From the NCBI GenBank assembly GCA_009760855.2, contig WPIO01000122.1:1019501-1083500 (forward strand): a stretch of 64,000 nt of DNA, read 5' to 3'. The DNA is from Cristatella mucedo (taxonomy: Eukaryota > Bryozoa > Phylactolaemata > Cristatellidae). Made by a program: the position numbers and the translations under genes. Positions 33,851-46,689 of this stretch are shown piece after piece (the first letter of the stretch is position 1; every line of letters begins with the position of its first letter). The notes beneath the pieces are model-generated. The model did not search any database and was not told where the DNA came from. It saw only the letters and a program-made list of their open reading frames with translations.

Positions 33851-34150
33851 TCCTTGTTTTATTTGCAATAATATGGTGTCAACAACTTGCCTCAATCCAC
33901 AGCATTCCGCTATAATTACCCTAGAATCGACATGACGTTGACGTTGCCAGGCTCAAATGTGGAGAGAATGCTGCATTACATCTTCGATTGTATTTATCCA
34001 CCAAATTTCGTACCATTGTGCACAAACGCACTTTGCGGATAAGCTGCAAAGACGGAAGCGTGTCCCGCAATCCACTTTAGGTAGCCTAGAATCAACTACA
34101 AATCAGCTGCTTAGCAAGTTTGGAATATAAAACTACGCAATATTTCAGGT
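33750..34150. repeat. Family U repeat, copy 1, left part
   Basis: Aligns with 56,520-56,925: 'cattccgctataatta', 'catcttcgattgtatttat', 'atcaactacaaatc', ending at tttcaggtgca. The minus-strand frame across 33,755-33,855 resembles that at 56,545-56,632 (shared GIAC core), so a coding sequence may once have been here. Confidence 0.65.
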
Positions 34151-34154
34151 GCAC

Positions 34155-34625
34155 CCACAAAATTTCGCAAAGGATGAAATCTGGAGCAACTGTTTATGTA
34201 ATGCCAGATGAAGATAGTAAGTTTGTTAAGTTTGATTCTTTCAAAAATCTTAATACATGTCCATTTGCTTGTTATGCTGACTTTGAATGTATAATTGAAA
34301 AACAATAAAATTGTTCAACACACACTCCATGTTCAGCTGCTTTTGTTATTATTGATTGGAAAGGAGAAGTTGTTGATAAGTGTATGGACGTTGGATCTGA
34401 TTGTGTATTTAAGTTTTTACAAAGATTATTTGAAGTATCAGATTTCTTGAAAAGTACATTGAACATAATTTAGAAAGTAAAATGGATGAATTGACTGAAA
34501 GTGAGATTGAAGAACATGAAGAAGCTATTTTCTGCTGGATTTGTAAAGAACCATTCAATTAAAAAAGAGCGATATGAGAAAAGTTCACGATCATTGTCAT
34601 CTAACAAATAAATATAGAGGCCCTT
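34155..34625 (+). pseudogene. Polinton/Maverick-type family-B DNA polymerase fragment
   Basis: Plus-strand frames show the N-terminal and exonuclease start of protein-primed family-B polymerases of Polinton elements: FKNLNTCPFACYADFEC with the Exo I Asp-x-Glu, then a Cys pair (CWICKEPF) and the zinc-binding DHCHLT.KYRG pattern. In-frame stops at 34,306-34,308 and near 34,471, plus a shift, break it; only about 150 codons of more than 1,000 remain. It is clearly AT-rich. Such polymerases replicate self-synthesising transposons. No capsid, integrase or protease gene is visible nearby. It starts exactly where homology between family U copies 1 and 2 ends. Confidence 0.75.
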
Positions 34626-34629
34626 ATCG

Positions 34630-37150
34630 GGAATGATAGTTTCAGTTGCTTGCAGACAATCGTGTCAATTTTCCAAGGAGTGCAGTTTTGGCTCATGTCC
34701 AAAGCTGTCAATTGCCGTGCAGTGCTGACAGTTAATGTCCAAAGCAGATTAAAAACTCCATGATTTCCATTTGGACGTAGCTAAATGTTAGATGCAATGC
34801 CAATTGTAGCTTCGCACTGCTGCTTTCTCGTCGAATCGCCTCAGACTTAGGTATTGGCCATTGCCATTCCTGTCTATTCCCACGCACAGCTCTCCATTGT
34901 ATGATTGAGGTTTTGGGTTTCATTTAATTACAGTGCTTTGTGAAACAATAGAAAAGCAGGTGCTTGGCCCAGTCAATGTCTGGTAGCTTTTGATGAATAA
35001 TATGGGTTTGCCATATATGCCAGGATCATCGCCGTCGACTGGCATGCATTGTCCGTGATTTAACGTACTGTGTTGCTTGAAAGTATGTGCATGCTGATTG
35101 AGAATTTACGTAAAAAGAGAATGGCAGCTTTGTGCAGCCGACTTCACATTGATTTGCCACGGATTACGGTATTTGCCCCTGCCATTCCTGTCAATTGCAG
35201 TGCAATGTTGGCTGTAACAGGCGAAATAGCTTGATCATTCTAAGGTTTCACTTTTAACACAATGTAATTCTATGTGGAACGAAAGTTAAAGCTTCACTCG
35301 TCCAATGTTCGGTCAATTTACCACATATTATATTGAATTACTGTTTCAAGCTGAGCCATTGCCGTTAATTGCCATGCTCTTCACGAAATCGTATGAAAAA
35401 ATGATAAAAAATGACTCGCTTGCATTTTAAACTTAAATTTAAAATTTAAAATTATAAAATTTTTGTGTTTAAATATGAATTCAAAGTTGGAGTATTGACG
35501 ATTATAGAGCATTGTGTAGTGGAATGCTGTGGATTGTAGTACCAATCCTGGCCATTGCACTGGATTGCAGTGCATTGGATCAGAATGGTTCAGGCATTTG
35601 CAGTGAAATTGTGCAAGTACGCTATACACAAAAATTAAAACTACGTGCAATCGCAATTAGAGCTTCAAATCTACGCTTTCAGTCATTTTGCGGCCTTTTG
35701 TGGTGGATCGCAGTTTTGACCAGAGCAATTGCAGTCGATTACGGTCCAATCCTGGAGAACGGTCGAGGTGATTGTGGCACTATTGTGCAAGTAAACAACT
35801 GGAGAGCAGAGCAATGTGCTGTCACAACTAGAGCTTCTCGTGTATATGTTACGGTCGCTTTGAGGGGGGATGGTGGAGGATTGCATCATGGGATAGTGTC
35901 GTTGTAATCAGTTTCGGTGCATTACATGAGAATGAACGTGCACTAGATGAAATTGTGTGGCTGCACTTTTTACCTGAATCTCTTCCTATATGCGATGTAA
36001 ATTAGAGCTTCGTGCTGATGACTTGAGGATTGTTGGCAATGAGTTAGACTGGATTTGGGTATTTGCTCAGGCTTTTTACGAGCGACTTCCTTTCATTTCC
36101 AGAATTGGCGTAAGCAAATTTTTGAATTATTGTGGGCTCGCACAAAACACGGTGTGCTTCAATGTGCAACAGAACTGGAATTGAGCGAAATATATTTCTC
36201 GTTGTTTTAGAGTGATTGCATTAAATTGGAGTGAATAGTGGTATTTAAATGGGCCATTCCAGTCAATAGCAGGGAATTGAACGAAAAAGGTACACTTTAA
36301 TCATAACACTGTTTTATATTTCAAACTTGTAAGAGCTTCGAGCAGCTGATTTGTAGTAGATTCGAGGCAAACTGAACTAGATTGTTGAAGATTTAATTAT
36401 AAACCTTGGTCTGTGCATCTCATTTACGTGAGTACTCGTACGCACAATGACATAAGATTTAGAGAATATATAGAATCAAGAATTCACTTCAATATTCAAT
36501 CAAAATCTGAGCTCGGAAACACCCATGTGCTGTCAATTTCAGCCTAATTAGACCGAATTTCGGTGGATAGTGGTGGATTTGGGTAATTCGTCGACCCAGC
36601 ACAGGGATAAGCAAAAGCTTCGAGGTTGATGCGATAGAGTGAGAGAAATTAACAAAAGGTGCACAAAACTGGGCTATTAGAACTACTTGAATACTTGAAT
36701 TATCTTATTGGCGAAGCCAGCTGTTCCCCTAATTTAGACGCGTAAACTATTTGTTAAGGAAGCAATGATAGCCGACTTAGTCCCACGCACAGTGCCATGC
36801 TCTGATTACTGATGCTGGTTTATTAATTGTGAGAGAAACGACCAAGCACACGCCCACGGATTTCATTTAATGCTGGAGGTTGGTAAGAAATTTCGCTAGA
36901 AGCCGCCAAGCTCACAACACAGAATATTCTGATGGCATGAGCACATAGACAGCACGTGTATTGTAAAATTTTAACGAAGAAAACTAGTTTAAAACGTCTG
37001 ATGTCCATGCTCGGAGGTTGTGGTCTAGTCATAGTCTCACACACTGGGGAGACCCGAAATTTGACTGACGGTCTTGAATTTGTGAAAGAAACGTTCGTCG
37101 TTGATTGTGTCATTTGCTTGGCTTAGTATTATCTGAGATCGGCATCAACT
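34630..37150. repeat. Family U repeat, copy 1, right part
   Basis: 35,985-37,130 aligns with 62,940-64,000 over more than 1 kb, sharing 'agtagattcgaggc', 'gatagccgacttagtcccac' and 'ggtctagt.atagtctcaca', and in part with 59,540-59,700. The left part is rich in words like ttgcagtgcattg and caattgcag. No protein-coding frame of note. Transposon class unknown. Confidence 0.7.
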
Positions 37151-37834
37151 GTGGATCTTCCGTTTTTCGGGTTTTTGGGTAATCAAGCGATCGATGGCTT
37201 AGTATAAAGATTGCTAACTTCTTGAAGCTTTCGTTTATAGAAAGTTTCTCTGACGGATTGAGCTAGTCAGCTGATTTTGGATTACATTATGACAGGCACG
37301 TAAGCTTAATGATTCGCTTTTAGTCGGCAGTTTTGTTCAGCGTACTGTCATGACTAAAAGTCTAGCTAGGATTAGTTGGGTAATCCTTGATTTTGAATTT
37401 CTACATTGAGTAATTTTTTTGGAAACCTGGAGAATGTGTAAGCCAGATCTTGGATTTCGGGGTGTTACAAAGTGCTCTCGTAGAAACAGCTCATTGAGTA
37501 TGGAGCTAGCCTTCTGTCTGCACGAGCTGCTTTCGACATGATATACTCTGGCAACTTAGTTGGCCCATTATTGAAGGTTTGGCATCGATCGAGCTGCTTA
37601 CGTCTTTGTGCACCTTTCATGGTAACGGAATCCTTTGTTTCCTCTATAAAGTGGAGTATGCAGCTAAGTGCAGGGCATTCGAACAAAGCTTTTAATATCA
37701 CAACGATTGACTCAGAGAAAGCTCTTGTTTTTATCCTAAAAAACGAAACCAAACATACGAAAAATTATTGTTTAACTAGTTCATTTCAATTAGACCTTCA
37801 GTCTGCTCGCACATAAAGTGCTTTTCCTAAATTA

Positions 37835-38695
37835 TAATAATAATAATAATTCACTTGATAAAGCGCCCTCAGAGAACTTAATCTCTCTCTAGGCGCTTTA
37901 AATTTGCTGTAAAGTGAGATGCAATTGAATGGTAAGTAAAATCATGCTTGAAATTAGACGAAATGAATAATTTGGTTAGGGGTGACATGCACAGGGTCAG
38001 CATGCAAATGTGGTTAGCCGCAGCATGTACAGTGTCAGCACGCATAAGCACACCAAGGACGAATCACAGGGACCCACTAAATGCTGTCCTAAATAGGTGT
38101 GTTTTTAGGTTCCTTTTAAATGTGGTCAGGTCAGGGGATGTTCTGACGCAGGTCGGGAGGGAGTTCCAGGCTTTGGGACCATATGAACTAAACGCACGGT
38201 CTCCAAAGGATTTAAGGTTTGTATGAGGTATTTCTAGACAGTTGGATTCCGAAAAGCGGGTGGTACGATGCTTTGCCTGATGGGGTAGTATATCTGACAG
38301 ATAGGCTGGAGCCATAGAATGAAGGGACCTAAAAGTGAGCGACAAAACCTTGAAGTCAATCCGTTGCTTGACTGGTAACCAGTGCAGGTCGGCGAGAAGT
38401 GGAGAAATGTGGCAACTGCGACGCTCACGACAGACAAGCCTAGCTGCAGAGTTTTGCATCAGCTGCAATCGCCTGATCGCACATGCTGGTAGGCCAGTAA
38501 GCAGCGAGTTGCAGAAGTCGAGACGGGATGTCACGAATGCATGGACCAACTTGGACGTGGTATCTTTATCTAAACAAGCCCGAATTTTAGCAATGTTATG
38601 AAGCTGAAAATAGGCGGATTTGACTGTGGAGCTGACATGGTCGTCTAACGAGAGGTCGCTATGGAATATGACACCTAGATTTCGAGCTGATTGCA
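37835..38695 (-). mobile_element. Young LINE copy, 5'-truncated, 218-codon open frame
   Basis: Closely related to 26,640-27,850: stem-loop and (TAA)n at 37,836-37,900, 3' UTR, then an open frame from 38,695 to 38,064 covering SDLSLDDHVSSTVKSAYF to the C-terminal FRTAFSGSL. Truncated after the palm. Confidence 0.9.
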
Positions 38696-38912
38696 TAAAT
38701 TGCAAGTAAGAGCCATACAAAAGAACATCTAATTATTAAAAAGCCGACGGCATAGAAATACAGCTACCTACGAATAACTGCAACATTGCCGGTTGAGCCT
38801 TACAATCTATTTGCATGGAATGCCAAGGTTAATTACCTGTGGCTGCACTGCAATAAGATACGTCACGGTAACTTGGTCATGAGGCATTATAACACATGTC
38901 AAATAAAGCAAA

Positions 38913-38940
38913 ATAGAGAGAGAGAGAGAGAGAGAGAGGA
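38913..38940. repeat. (GA)n microsatellite
   Basis: About 14 perfect GA units. Confidence 0.9.
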
Positions 38941-38999
38941 AGAGATTCCTAGCATTACTAGGAAAACCGTCGGCATAATGAGGGTCAAGAGATTTAGAG

Positions 39000-40690
39000 A
39001 GTTTGCTTGCTTATGCCAGTGAACAGATTTAATACGACCTCGTGCATTATTAAATGCTAATTTTCTGCGAACTAACGTTGCGCCCAAGAGCTGGCCCCTC
39101 ACCATAAGAGATTTTAGCAGTGCTTCAGGACAAAGAAGTTGAGAAAGCCAAACAACGACACACAAACATCAAGGAACTTGCTATTTAATTTGTGATTATA
39201 TGACGATGAAAAACTACATCAAATAATATCAACTTCAAAGGAGGCTAAAAAGGCGTATTTTTGGAACTTTTCCTTCAGTGGCGTTAAAATAATGGAGACT
39301 CCAATGCCTTAGAGAAGGCTCTCAATTGAAGTTAAATAATGAGTTTGCCAACTCCTTGTTTTTCTGCATCGTATCCAAAGACACGAAAGATTCATTCTCC
39401 AAGGAGCCTATGTGAAATCGGAATATCAAACAATAGAATTGCACAGATCAGGTCATGGTAAATCATATCTTTCAAAAGGCTACAAAAGAAACCTAGTTTA
39501 TTTCGTGTCTTAATACTATTGAGGACATGCACGGCATGATTTACCACTACTATTGCGTATATGAACGTGGCGCCTTGTGATTAAGATTTTAGCTAGGGCA
39601 ACTTTTCGTTAGAAACTGCACTCGTCATTTGAGCAAACGCTTTAATGCAATTAATTCTATACTACATCCAAACAACTTGACCGTATTATAGGTCTAGTTA
39701 CTCAACTTAAACTCAGTGACCAACGTTTTATCATTTTAAAGCCCACAATATTAATTGCGACTAAAAACAACAGTACTAGTGACCTAATTTGACAGGTTTA
39801 TTTAAGTGGTGGCATACAAGCCTTGGCAAATATTACTTCATCCAGCAGTCATAAGAGGTTTCGTGCAGCATACCACTACCGTCGATATGGATCGTAATTT
39901 TACCTTACCCCCAGCAAAATACCAAACATTTCGACTTGAAGATAATTAAAATTTGGAGAAAAATGGATGTATTGAATATTAAGTGATCTCACAGTGTTTT
40001 CAAATCTTGAAGAGATGAGATAAAGATGCTCTAGATGGAAAAATCGTCGTCTTCAAAAGTCAAGCCTAATCTTGGTAACTACCCTATCTCGGTTGCGTTA
40101 CCATTTCTATTGCAATGTACATCTCATTGGGAGAATGTAAGCATTTAAGGCAAAGAAAACACTGATTAAACAAGTTGGATTGACGGACGCTTTGATTTGG
40201 TCACCTGAGCTACAGAACCTTTGCTGTGTCACAACAAATGACGAGTTATACAGCCTCACGTCACCGTAATGTTATGCTTTACACAATCAACGAATACAAA
40301 TCATTACGATTCAAGGATTACATTGTTCCGATTAGTTTGACTAGATCAGAAATCAATATTTGCATCATACTTTTATAATACTCCAAAGAATATTCTAACT
40401 TCAATATTAGCAAGATAGCCCCACAAACGTATACATCTTACATCATTCCAATTCTTTTGCTATAGGAACAGTTAAGGCAACAAAGTAAAGCTGAAATCGG
40501 TAAACTTAGTAGTTCAGCCAGCGATCAATAAAGTGCAAAGCCTTACTTAAATTATTTAGAAGAATACGAGACAGTTAAGAAATTATTTAAAAGAACACAA
40601 GACAGTTAAGTTTTTTTCCTGACAGATTTAAGAGAGCCAGCGAAGATAGTTCACTTCTGTTCAATATTGCCAAGACTAAATAAAAAAAAT
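39000..40690. other. No gene or repeat recognised
   Basis: AT-rich sequence without extended open frames and without matches elsewhere in the window that I could see. Confidence 0.45.
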
Positions 40691-40832
40691 AATTCATTTG
40701 AACAGCACCATAAGAAATCTTGATCTCTATCCAGGCGACTACATATGCCACTGGGCTCGTGCCCATGACCTTGGCCAGACCTCGGTAGGGGCAAGCACCT
40801 TAACCACTTGGCCAAAAATCGCTATTCAACGG
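40690..40832 (-). mobile_element. SINE-A copy
   Basis: Minus strand: TTGGCCAAGTGGTTAAGG head, ccatgggcacgag B-like region, CATATGT, then the AGAGATCAAG stem-loop tail and AT-rich end. Tail to tail spacing puts it about 50 bp from the next SINE-A. Confidence 0.75.
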
Positions 40833-40911
40833 CACTAAGAGAATAGGCTTTATGTTATATGAAAATAATGTTATTATTTTAAAGAGTAATTCATTTGTAT
40901 AGTGTCCGAAG

Positions 40912-41324
40912 TGTAATTCGTATGTATGTATTGTATGCAGGCTCCTCTGATAAGCCACTGGTGAGCTGTTAGAAGCACCACCGACAGGCGCCAGTGCACA
41001 GCTGTGGTCAGCCTCTGATGTGGTATGGACACAGGCCGGTAACCAGCTGGTGGCCAGATGGTGGATTCACCATCAGGGTCGGCCAGTGCACTGCTGCGGT
41101 CCGCCTTTGATGTGGCATGGACCAGCTGGTGGCCAGATGGTGGATTCACCATCAGGGTCGGCCGGTGCACAGTTTTGGTCGATGAGTCATCGGAGTCGAC
41201 CAGGGAAGCGGAGTCGTGTGAGAGTAGGGGCCGAGGGGAGCCGTGCGCTCTGGGGCTCAGTGCGTTGGGAATAAACTGTCGGTGTTAGGCATCGGCTGGT
41301 TCTCTGCTGTGCAACCAAACTACA
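40912..41324 (+). repeat. Solo LTR (413 bp) with TSD CGAAG
   Basis: Starts TGTAATTCG and ends CAACCAAACTACA (TGTA..TACA inverted ends), flanked by CGAAG at 40,907-40,911 and 41,325-41,329. AATAAA at about 41,270 is placed as a poly(A) signal. It contains a 79-bp tandem duplication. No internal gag-pol, so it arose by LTR-LTR recombination. Superfamily not determined. Confidence 0.8.
41045..41180. repeat. 79-bp tandem repeat inside the solo LTR
   Basis: agctggtggccagatggtgg starts at 41,045 and again at 41,124; the copies agree over about 55 bases (through caccatcagggtcggcc). A partial third unit may precede at about 40,990. Confidence 0.85.
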
Positions 41325-41599
41325 CGAAGAGAACTTATTCAGGTGCTTCACGAATGCCATAGGGCAATGACCCCTGTCATCAAAAACATTCACTGTTACT
41401 TTGATGGGGGCGAGCACCTTAACTACAGTGCCAAATTTTGGGATCTCACATCTTAAGAAATAGGCATCGAGCAAGACTTTGTTATGTCTCCAGTAAAGTG
41501 ATTTGCTAGTGACCTTGACAGTGGGAAGCAGTTGTCGTAACACGGTGTTATGCCTTAAAGGATATATCTCGATTAGCGTCTCAAAGGATGTCAAAGATG

Positions 41600-42050
41600 T
41601 TGCCGGTGCTAGAGGAATGAATATTTTTGTAAAATTAGTAAATATAGGACCTTAATACAGCGCCCTCAAAGAAAGCATTTTTTCGCGTAACTGATTTACG
41701 GAATACTACGCAAAAATCAATAGCCAAGGGTTTGATCGTAAGCACAATGCCATGCTTGGGCAAACATATAACTGCACACGATTATCATGCTTAGAAAAGC
41801 TTTCAAAAGTGCATAAGCATACTCTGACAGCTCTCAGGATGTAATATTGACGGTAAGAAACTTGATTCAACCCTGTATCGACTGGCTCACAACGAATTTA
41901 GGAACAGAAAAAAATTATGTAAGCTACAACTTTATTTAGGCTATAGGCTTTCAGCTTATCACAGGCATTAGGTAGCCAACAATTATTAACATGATGTTTC
42001 CATAGTTAAGCTTCAGAAAGTTAGTGGCCATCGTAGTGCGAACTATAAAG
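41600..42050. other. No gene recognised
   Basis: AT-rich; one 'cagcgccctcaaagaa' word at 41,660 may be an eroded LINE tail. Confidence 0.35.
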
Positions 42051-42206
42051 CAAGGTTTAGCTGATTTTACAGCCTCATTCATCGAGCGACACAACAGCCA
42101 TCAAGGTTATCACCACCACTTGCATATTTAAATAAAGGATTGCTAACGGCACAGCTCAACCTCAAGACTGGAGTTCCGAATTGCCATCACCTGACCACAG
42201 GGCAAA
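42050..42206 (-). mobile_element. Degenerate SINE-B copy
   Basis: Shares agctgattttacagcctc and the cgaca..agcc..ttatcac..cacttgca order with the SINE-B at 2,833-3,043. Confidence 0.45.
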
Positions 42207-42209
42207 CAT

Positions 42210-43950
42210 TAAGAGACAATGCATGGGATGCTAGGTAGATCTAAGTGACATCAATAATAAAATTTAAGAAGGCCGGGTCATGTTTGTCAAAGGCATCGGA
42301 TAGATGGAGAATTAAGTTTTGACGAAGAAAAAAATAGATATCAGACCAAACACTGAGGTAACACCCACGCTAAGGGCCTCAATATAAATGACAGCCGTTT
42401 GCAATTTTGCATCTAATCACTAATGCTGAATTAGGACCTCAACCCATTTTAAACTCTTCGTGCGATATCCAGTCGTATTTAGAGATAATCCAGTTGAGTA
42501 TGGCTGTCAATCTGCTGCTAAGAGATCTAGGAGAAACAACAAAGCAACCCAACCATGAAAATAATCTTCAGGTGAACCGTGATAACCCTCGGCATACAAG
42601 TTTCTGTGATTTGTCAGTTCTGGATCGCAGTTTCTAGTTGCTAAAAAGAGCAGTGTTGCTGAAGCAACCACTGATAGGACCGCTGCTTGGCCACTACTTT
42701 AAAAAAAGTCTTAGATAAATCTAGCATCCCCTTTTTATTTAACCATTTAGCTATTTCTATTTATACATGGGCAGGTACTTACCACATGAACATGTACCCA
42801 AATTTAAATTTCGTCATGGTAAGTAGCGACAGGCCTAAATACTTCATACGGAGGTTTGGACGATAGAGACTAAAGAACTAGTCATCAATGTTGCAGGAGA
42901 CAAATATTAAAAAGTGTGATGAAGTCCGCATTTTATAGGCGGTCTCGCAAATACACCATGTAGAGGCTTATGGGATCAGCTTGCAACTTCTGATGGGAAT
43001 TTTAGAATTAAAGTGATCCCATATACTAAAAAAATGTTATTAAAGAATTCATTGGAAGACTTTCAAAGAATCAAAAAATCTCAGGCAACCAAGACATTCC
43101 TTTTGATCATCAATACAAATAAAATTCATTCAAGTACGAAGCAGAGAGAAGCAGTTGAAAGAATGAAAAGTAGCATACCTATTTTGCGCTTTGCGTAATG
43201 TTTTCGTAAAATGCTTTACGGCTTTCCAGTTTATTTAAATTTAGGTTGGCATTCGTCGTTTGCACTTGTAATGGTGAAAGCATATTCAGACCAGGTATGA
43301 CCAGTACAGCTTTCCATTAATGCGTTAAATTAAAGCAATTAATCCGTAAGTACCTTGGCTAATTGAATTAAAAATTAGTACTACTGGCCGGCGACATAAA
43401 GGTATAAGAAATCAATATTCTTTGCCTGTAACAATTATTTATAGTGTCCTTACAATCACTCAGTTACGTTTAGGTGAATATACGACCACAAGATTTCAAC
43501 TTTCTAATATTCTTCTTTTCCTATCAAGCTGTGGTAGCTGTAGTCAATAGCATAGAGGCTAAAATAATCAAAGTACATCGGTGTATAAGCATTTTGGGAA
43601 CAAGCGATACCGCTCAGCTCGACTTCAGTATCAATACTCTTGTCTTTTGATACAGATTTTGACTCTCCTAACCCACTAATAAAATAAGCGAAACACTATG
43701 TCTCATTCTACGTGAGTTGTGAAGGTATACACTGACTATAGGTTTTAAAGGTGGAACAAAGAACACTAACTAAATCTAAGTACTTGACAAGTGCTTAAAT
43801 GAGCTATGTCAATCGATCAGTCTTTCTTAGGAGAAATGCATACACACAAGAAACGATGCAAAGACATGCGATGATTTCAGCAATGTTCTGAAAACAATCA
43901 AATGAGGCTGCAGTCTTGTTAAAGCATGTGAGTTTAGAAACTAAACGCCA
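42210..43950. other. No gene recognised
   Basis: AT-rich. 42,280-42,540 holds faint minus-strand LINE words (for example 'gtcaaaggcatcggatagatggag'). No convincing coding sequence. Confidence 0.4.
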
Positions 43951-43954
43951 AGTT

Positions 43955-44372
43955 ATGGGCGTGACTACGCCCAAGTCATTCCACCATAGCCGGAGTCACA
44001 CCGCTCCGCCTGATCTACTGGCGGGCGTACTGGCTCATTAGGCGCTGCTGCAGTGGGACAGTATCGGCTGACTAAGCTGGATTTAATTGCAACAGGTCAG
44101 CTGTGGGCGCCGTCCTGCAGCAAGGTACTTCTGCCCGTGCGTCGGCCTGTACACACATATCCACTCTCTCTCTCCCCCTCTCCCCCTCTCTCTTCTCTTC
44201 TCTCCGCGAGTTCCGGAGCTGCTTCTACGACGGCTACTACATCTGTACGTACGCTCGAACGCTTGCGTCACCCGTGTATAATGCAATACAGCCGTCGTTG
44301 TAGGAACGACAACTGACTTGTGGGGGCTTCCCTCTTCGTCGCGCCGCCATCGCGCGCCCACGAACCCCTACA
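43955..44372 (-). repeat. Family G dispersed GC-rich repeat, copy 2
   Basis: Longest copy, inverted relative to the other two. It runs from GTAGGGG..GCGCGCGATGG at 44,372 to GGGCGTAGTCACGCCC at about 43,960. It includes an internal pyrimidine-rich tract (44,163-44,205). Confidence 0.7.
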
Positions 44373-44399
44373 TAGTCATCTATGTATCGTGGCTTGGTT

Positions 44400-46685
44400 G
44401 CAAGCCAAGATAAGCAAACGGAGTAAGGTAGTAGGTATAATGAATGAAGCAGGAAAAATAGTTCTGATTGGCAAGTAGGGCTAGCAAAAACAGGCCAAAA
44501 CGGTTAGTGAGAGATTGTATGGCTGTGGGCCTACGAAATCTTAACTCTAAATAGTAGGTTACGACTGGAATATTTACTGAAACAATAAAAACACAGGCAA
44601 TCACTTTCATTTGAAGGTGCTGCTGAAATGCATGACCGATTAATGCACTAATCATTCTTGCTTGCGAAAATGAATTGCTGCCGAATACAACACAAAATAA
44701 ATGCGTGTCCAGACAAACCAGGTTTAGACAGTCTTACCTAGGACAACCGTACGTAGATGGCCTGTATATAGCTTTTGAAACATTAAAAGCATAAACATGG
44801 TTTCTGTAAATAAACAGTTGGTAAGCACAACTATAAGATTCGCTAGCGAAAACCAGTTAGAGTGAAAATGAGTTTTAGACTCTCAAAAAGTTACATGAAT
44901 ACAGCCACTGTCGAAAATGCATAATGATGCAATCTTTGCTAATTGCAGTAATCAGATGCAATCGACTTTGTGAACGACATTTGAAGACAAGTGGGTCCAG
45001 TTGCAAGGCAATACATGCATATATGCAACTCGGTCTTACTTGAAATTCCTAAAGGGTGAAATCACCAGCTTCGTTGTGGGCGGTGTTTATATCTTCAGCA
45101 AAAAGATGAAAATAAATACGCATCTAACGATCGCCAGAGTTTCAATTGTGAGCTTTAATCGTAGTGAATACACCTTGAATGTAATGCCAGTGAAAGTTCC
45201 CAGCTAACCTCATCAACAGAAATGGTCTGAGTATACGGCCACAGCCAATTCGTAAAGAGCTACAACAAAATCTCAAAACACATGAATGTGCTGACATATG
45301 GCAATCGTAAAGTAACAGAATAACATTCTTATTGTCCACTACACTAAGTTTTGACTAGACTCGAACAGTTTCTCTTTCATGTGTGTCTAGACTGCTTTTT
45401 GTATCTAAGCATTCATGAAATATAGTGGATTGATTAAGGCATGCTCGCAAACATTACGCCCGACCATATTCTATAGTTACTATGAATGCACAAGTGAGGA
45501 TATCCCACAAGACATGCTGGATCTCACTCTTCTATCGTAAGTGGAGCAAGTTTAGGGCTCTTGGCAGGTGCACTAGCTGCAGGTCCCGAAACAAGGCAAT
45601 ATACAGTAACTATCTTTTGACATAAATAGACATACAATTTACAGCCAGTACAATGATGGTTCTTCTGTTCATTTAGGCTTTGTTCATTTTCCATCTGCTC
45701 ATTACTATAGCTCGTCCAGTCAAAGGTATACAGAACGTGGTGCTCTCTTTCTCTGGCCACGTTTTTCAAACATTTGCAAAGATCAAGAAAATAACCCCAG
45801 CTTCTCAATTAACATGGGCCATTTATTACACGACTTTATGTATCAACTGCTCCCTGTTTGCAATGTTCTTTGTTACAATTAGCCACGTATTTCCGTATTG
45901 GGCAGCCGAAACATTTTGTGAAGTCAATACGTGAGAGCCGACGTCAACGTTTCTCTACCGTACTACCTTGCTTTACACGGTTGCTATGTATAACGAGAAG
46001 TGGCAGTATCCACATATTGTTCTGCAGACTCCTGTTGGTAGTAGAAATGAAATGCTTAGCGTAGACTTTAAAATTTTGCAGGCTTAAAAGCGTTAGGGAA
46101 AATTTCATTTGACCACGGGAAGCTAGGGGTTAGACGTGAATTTCATAATGATGCCACGATCCAGTCAGTAGTCATATATCAGCTATTACTGCATCAAAGC
46201 CAGAACATACTGCTGCCACGAAATGATCTCACGATGCTTTCTCCGAAAATTCATTCACATAGCCCTTGCGGGCACCAGATTGAAATATTTCGAGATCTAC
46301 CATCATTTGGCGTTCTCAGGAAGTGTGGAACGAGCGTCCGGCTACTGCCAATACCTGCATGATTTTGTATAATTAAAGTCTAAGCTAGAGATACATCGGT
46401 AGGGCTCTGCATTCGGTGCGTCCCGGTTACCTATTGATTCTTGGCCATAGATATTTCACATGCTTAGCAGCACATACGTCAGTAAATATTTAGAATACAA
46501 ACAAAAATCACAAGGCATATGCATAGCTCCCTAAGCTATGCTAAGGGGATCCCGTTAGGTATTTACCAAAGCTGTTCCTATAAGCTGGGAGATATATACT
46601 ACTGACACAAAGCAGTAGTATCATGCACACACACAAAACCTTTAAGCTTATAAGTTTTTTGATGAGAGTCTGTGAAGTGGTTAAA
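44400..46685. other. No gene recognised
   Basis: AT-rich; short frames at 45,001-45,207 (+) and 45,524-45,808 (-) lack domain features. The latter has a possible exon-like end (APLTIEE then stop) but no support. Confidence 0.35.
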
Positions 46686-46689
46686 ATTG

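Larger units (their letters stand above)
40885..41440 (-). mobile_element. SINE-A copy interrupted by a solo LTR
   Basis: The SINE tail side (40,885-40,911) and head side (41,325-41,440) flank a 413-bp insertion. 'gtccgaag' breaks off and resumes as 'cgaagagaactta', duplicating CGAAG. Confidence 0.8.

Noticed and set aside
35500-35907. 131-codon plus-strand frame in family U
   Set aside because: It does not align in frame with other family U copies and has no domain; probably chance.
45524-45808. Possible terminal exon ending APLTIEE (minus)
   Set aside because: One plausible acceptor only; no domain, no partner exons.
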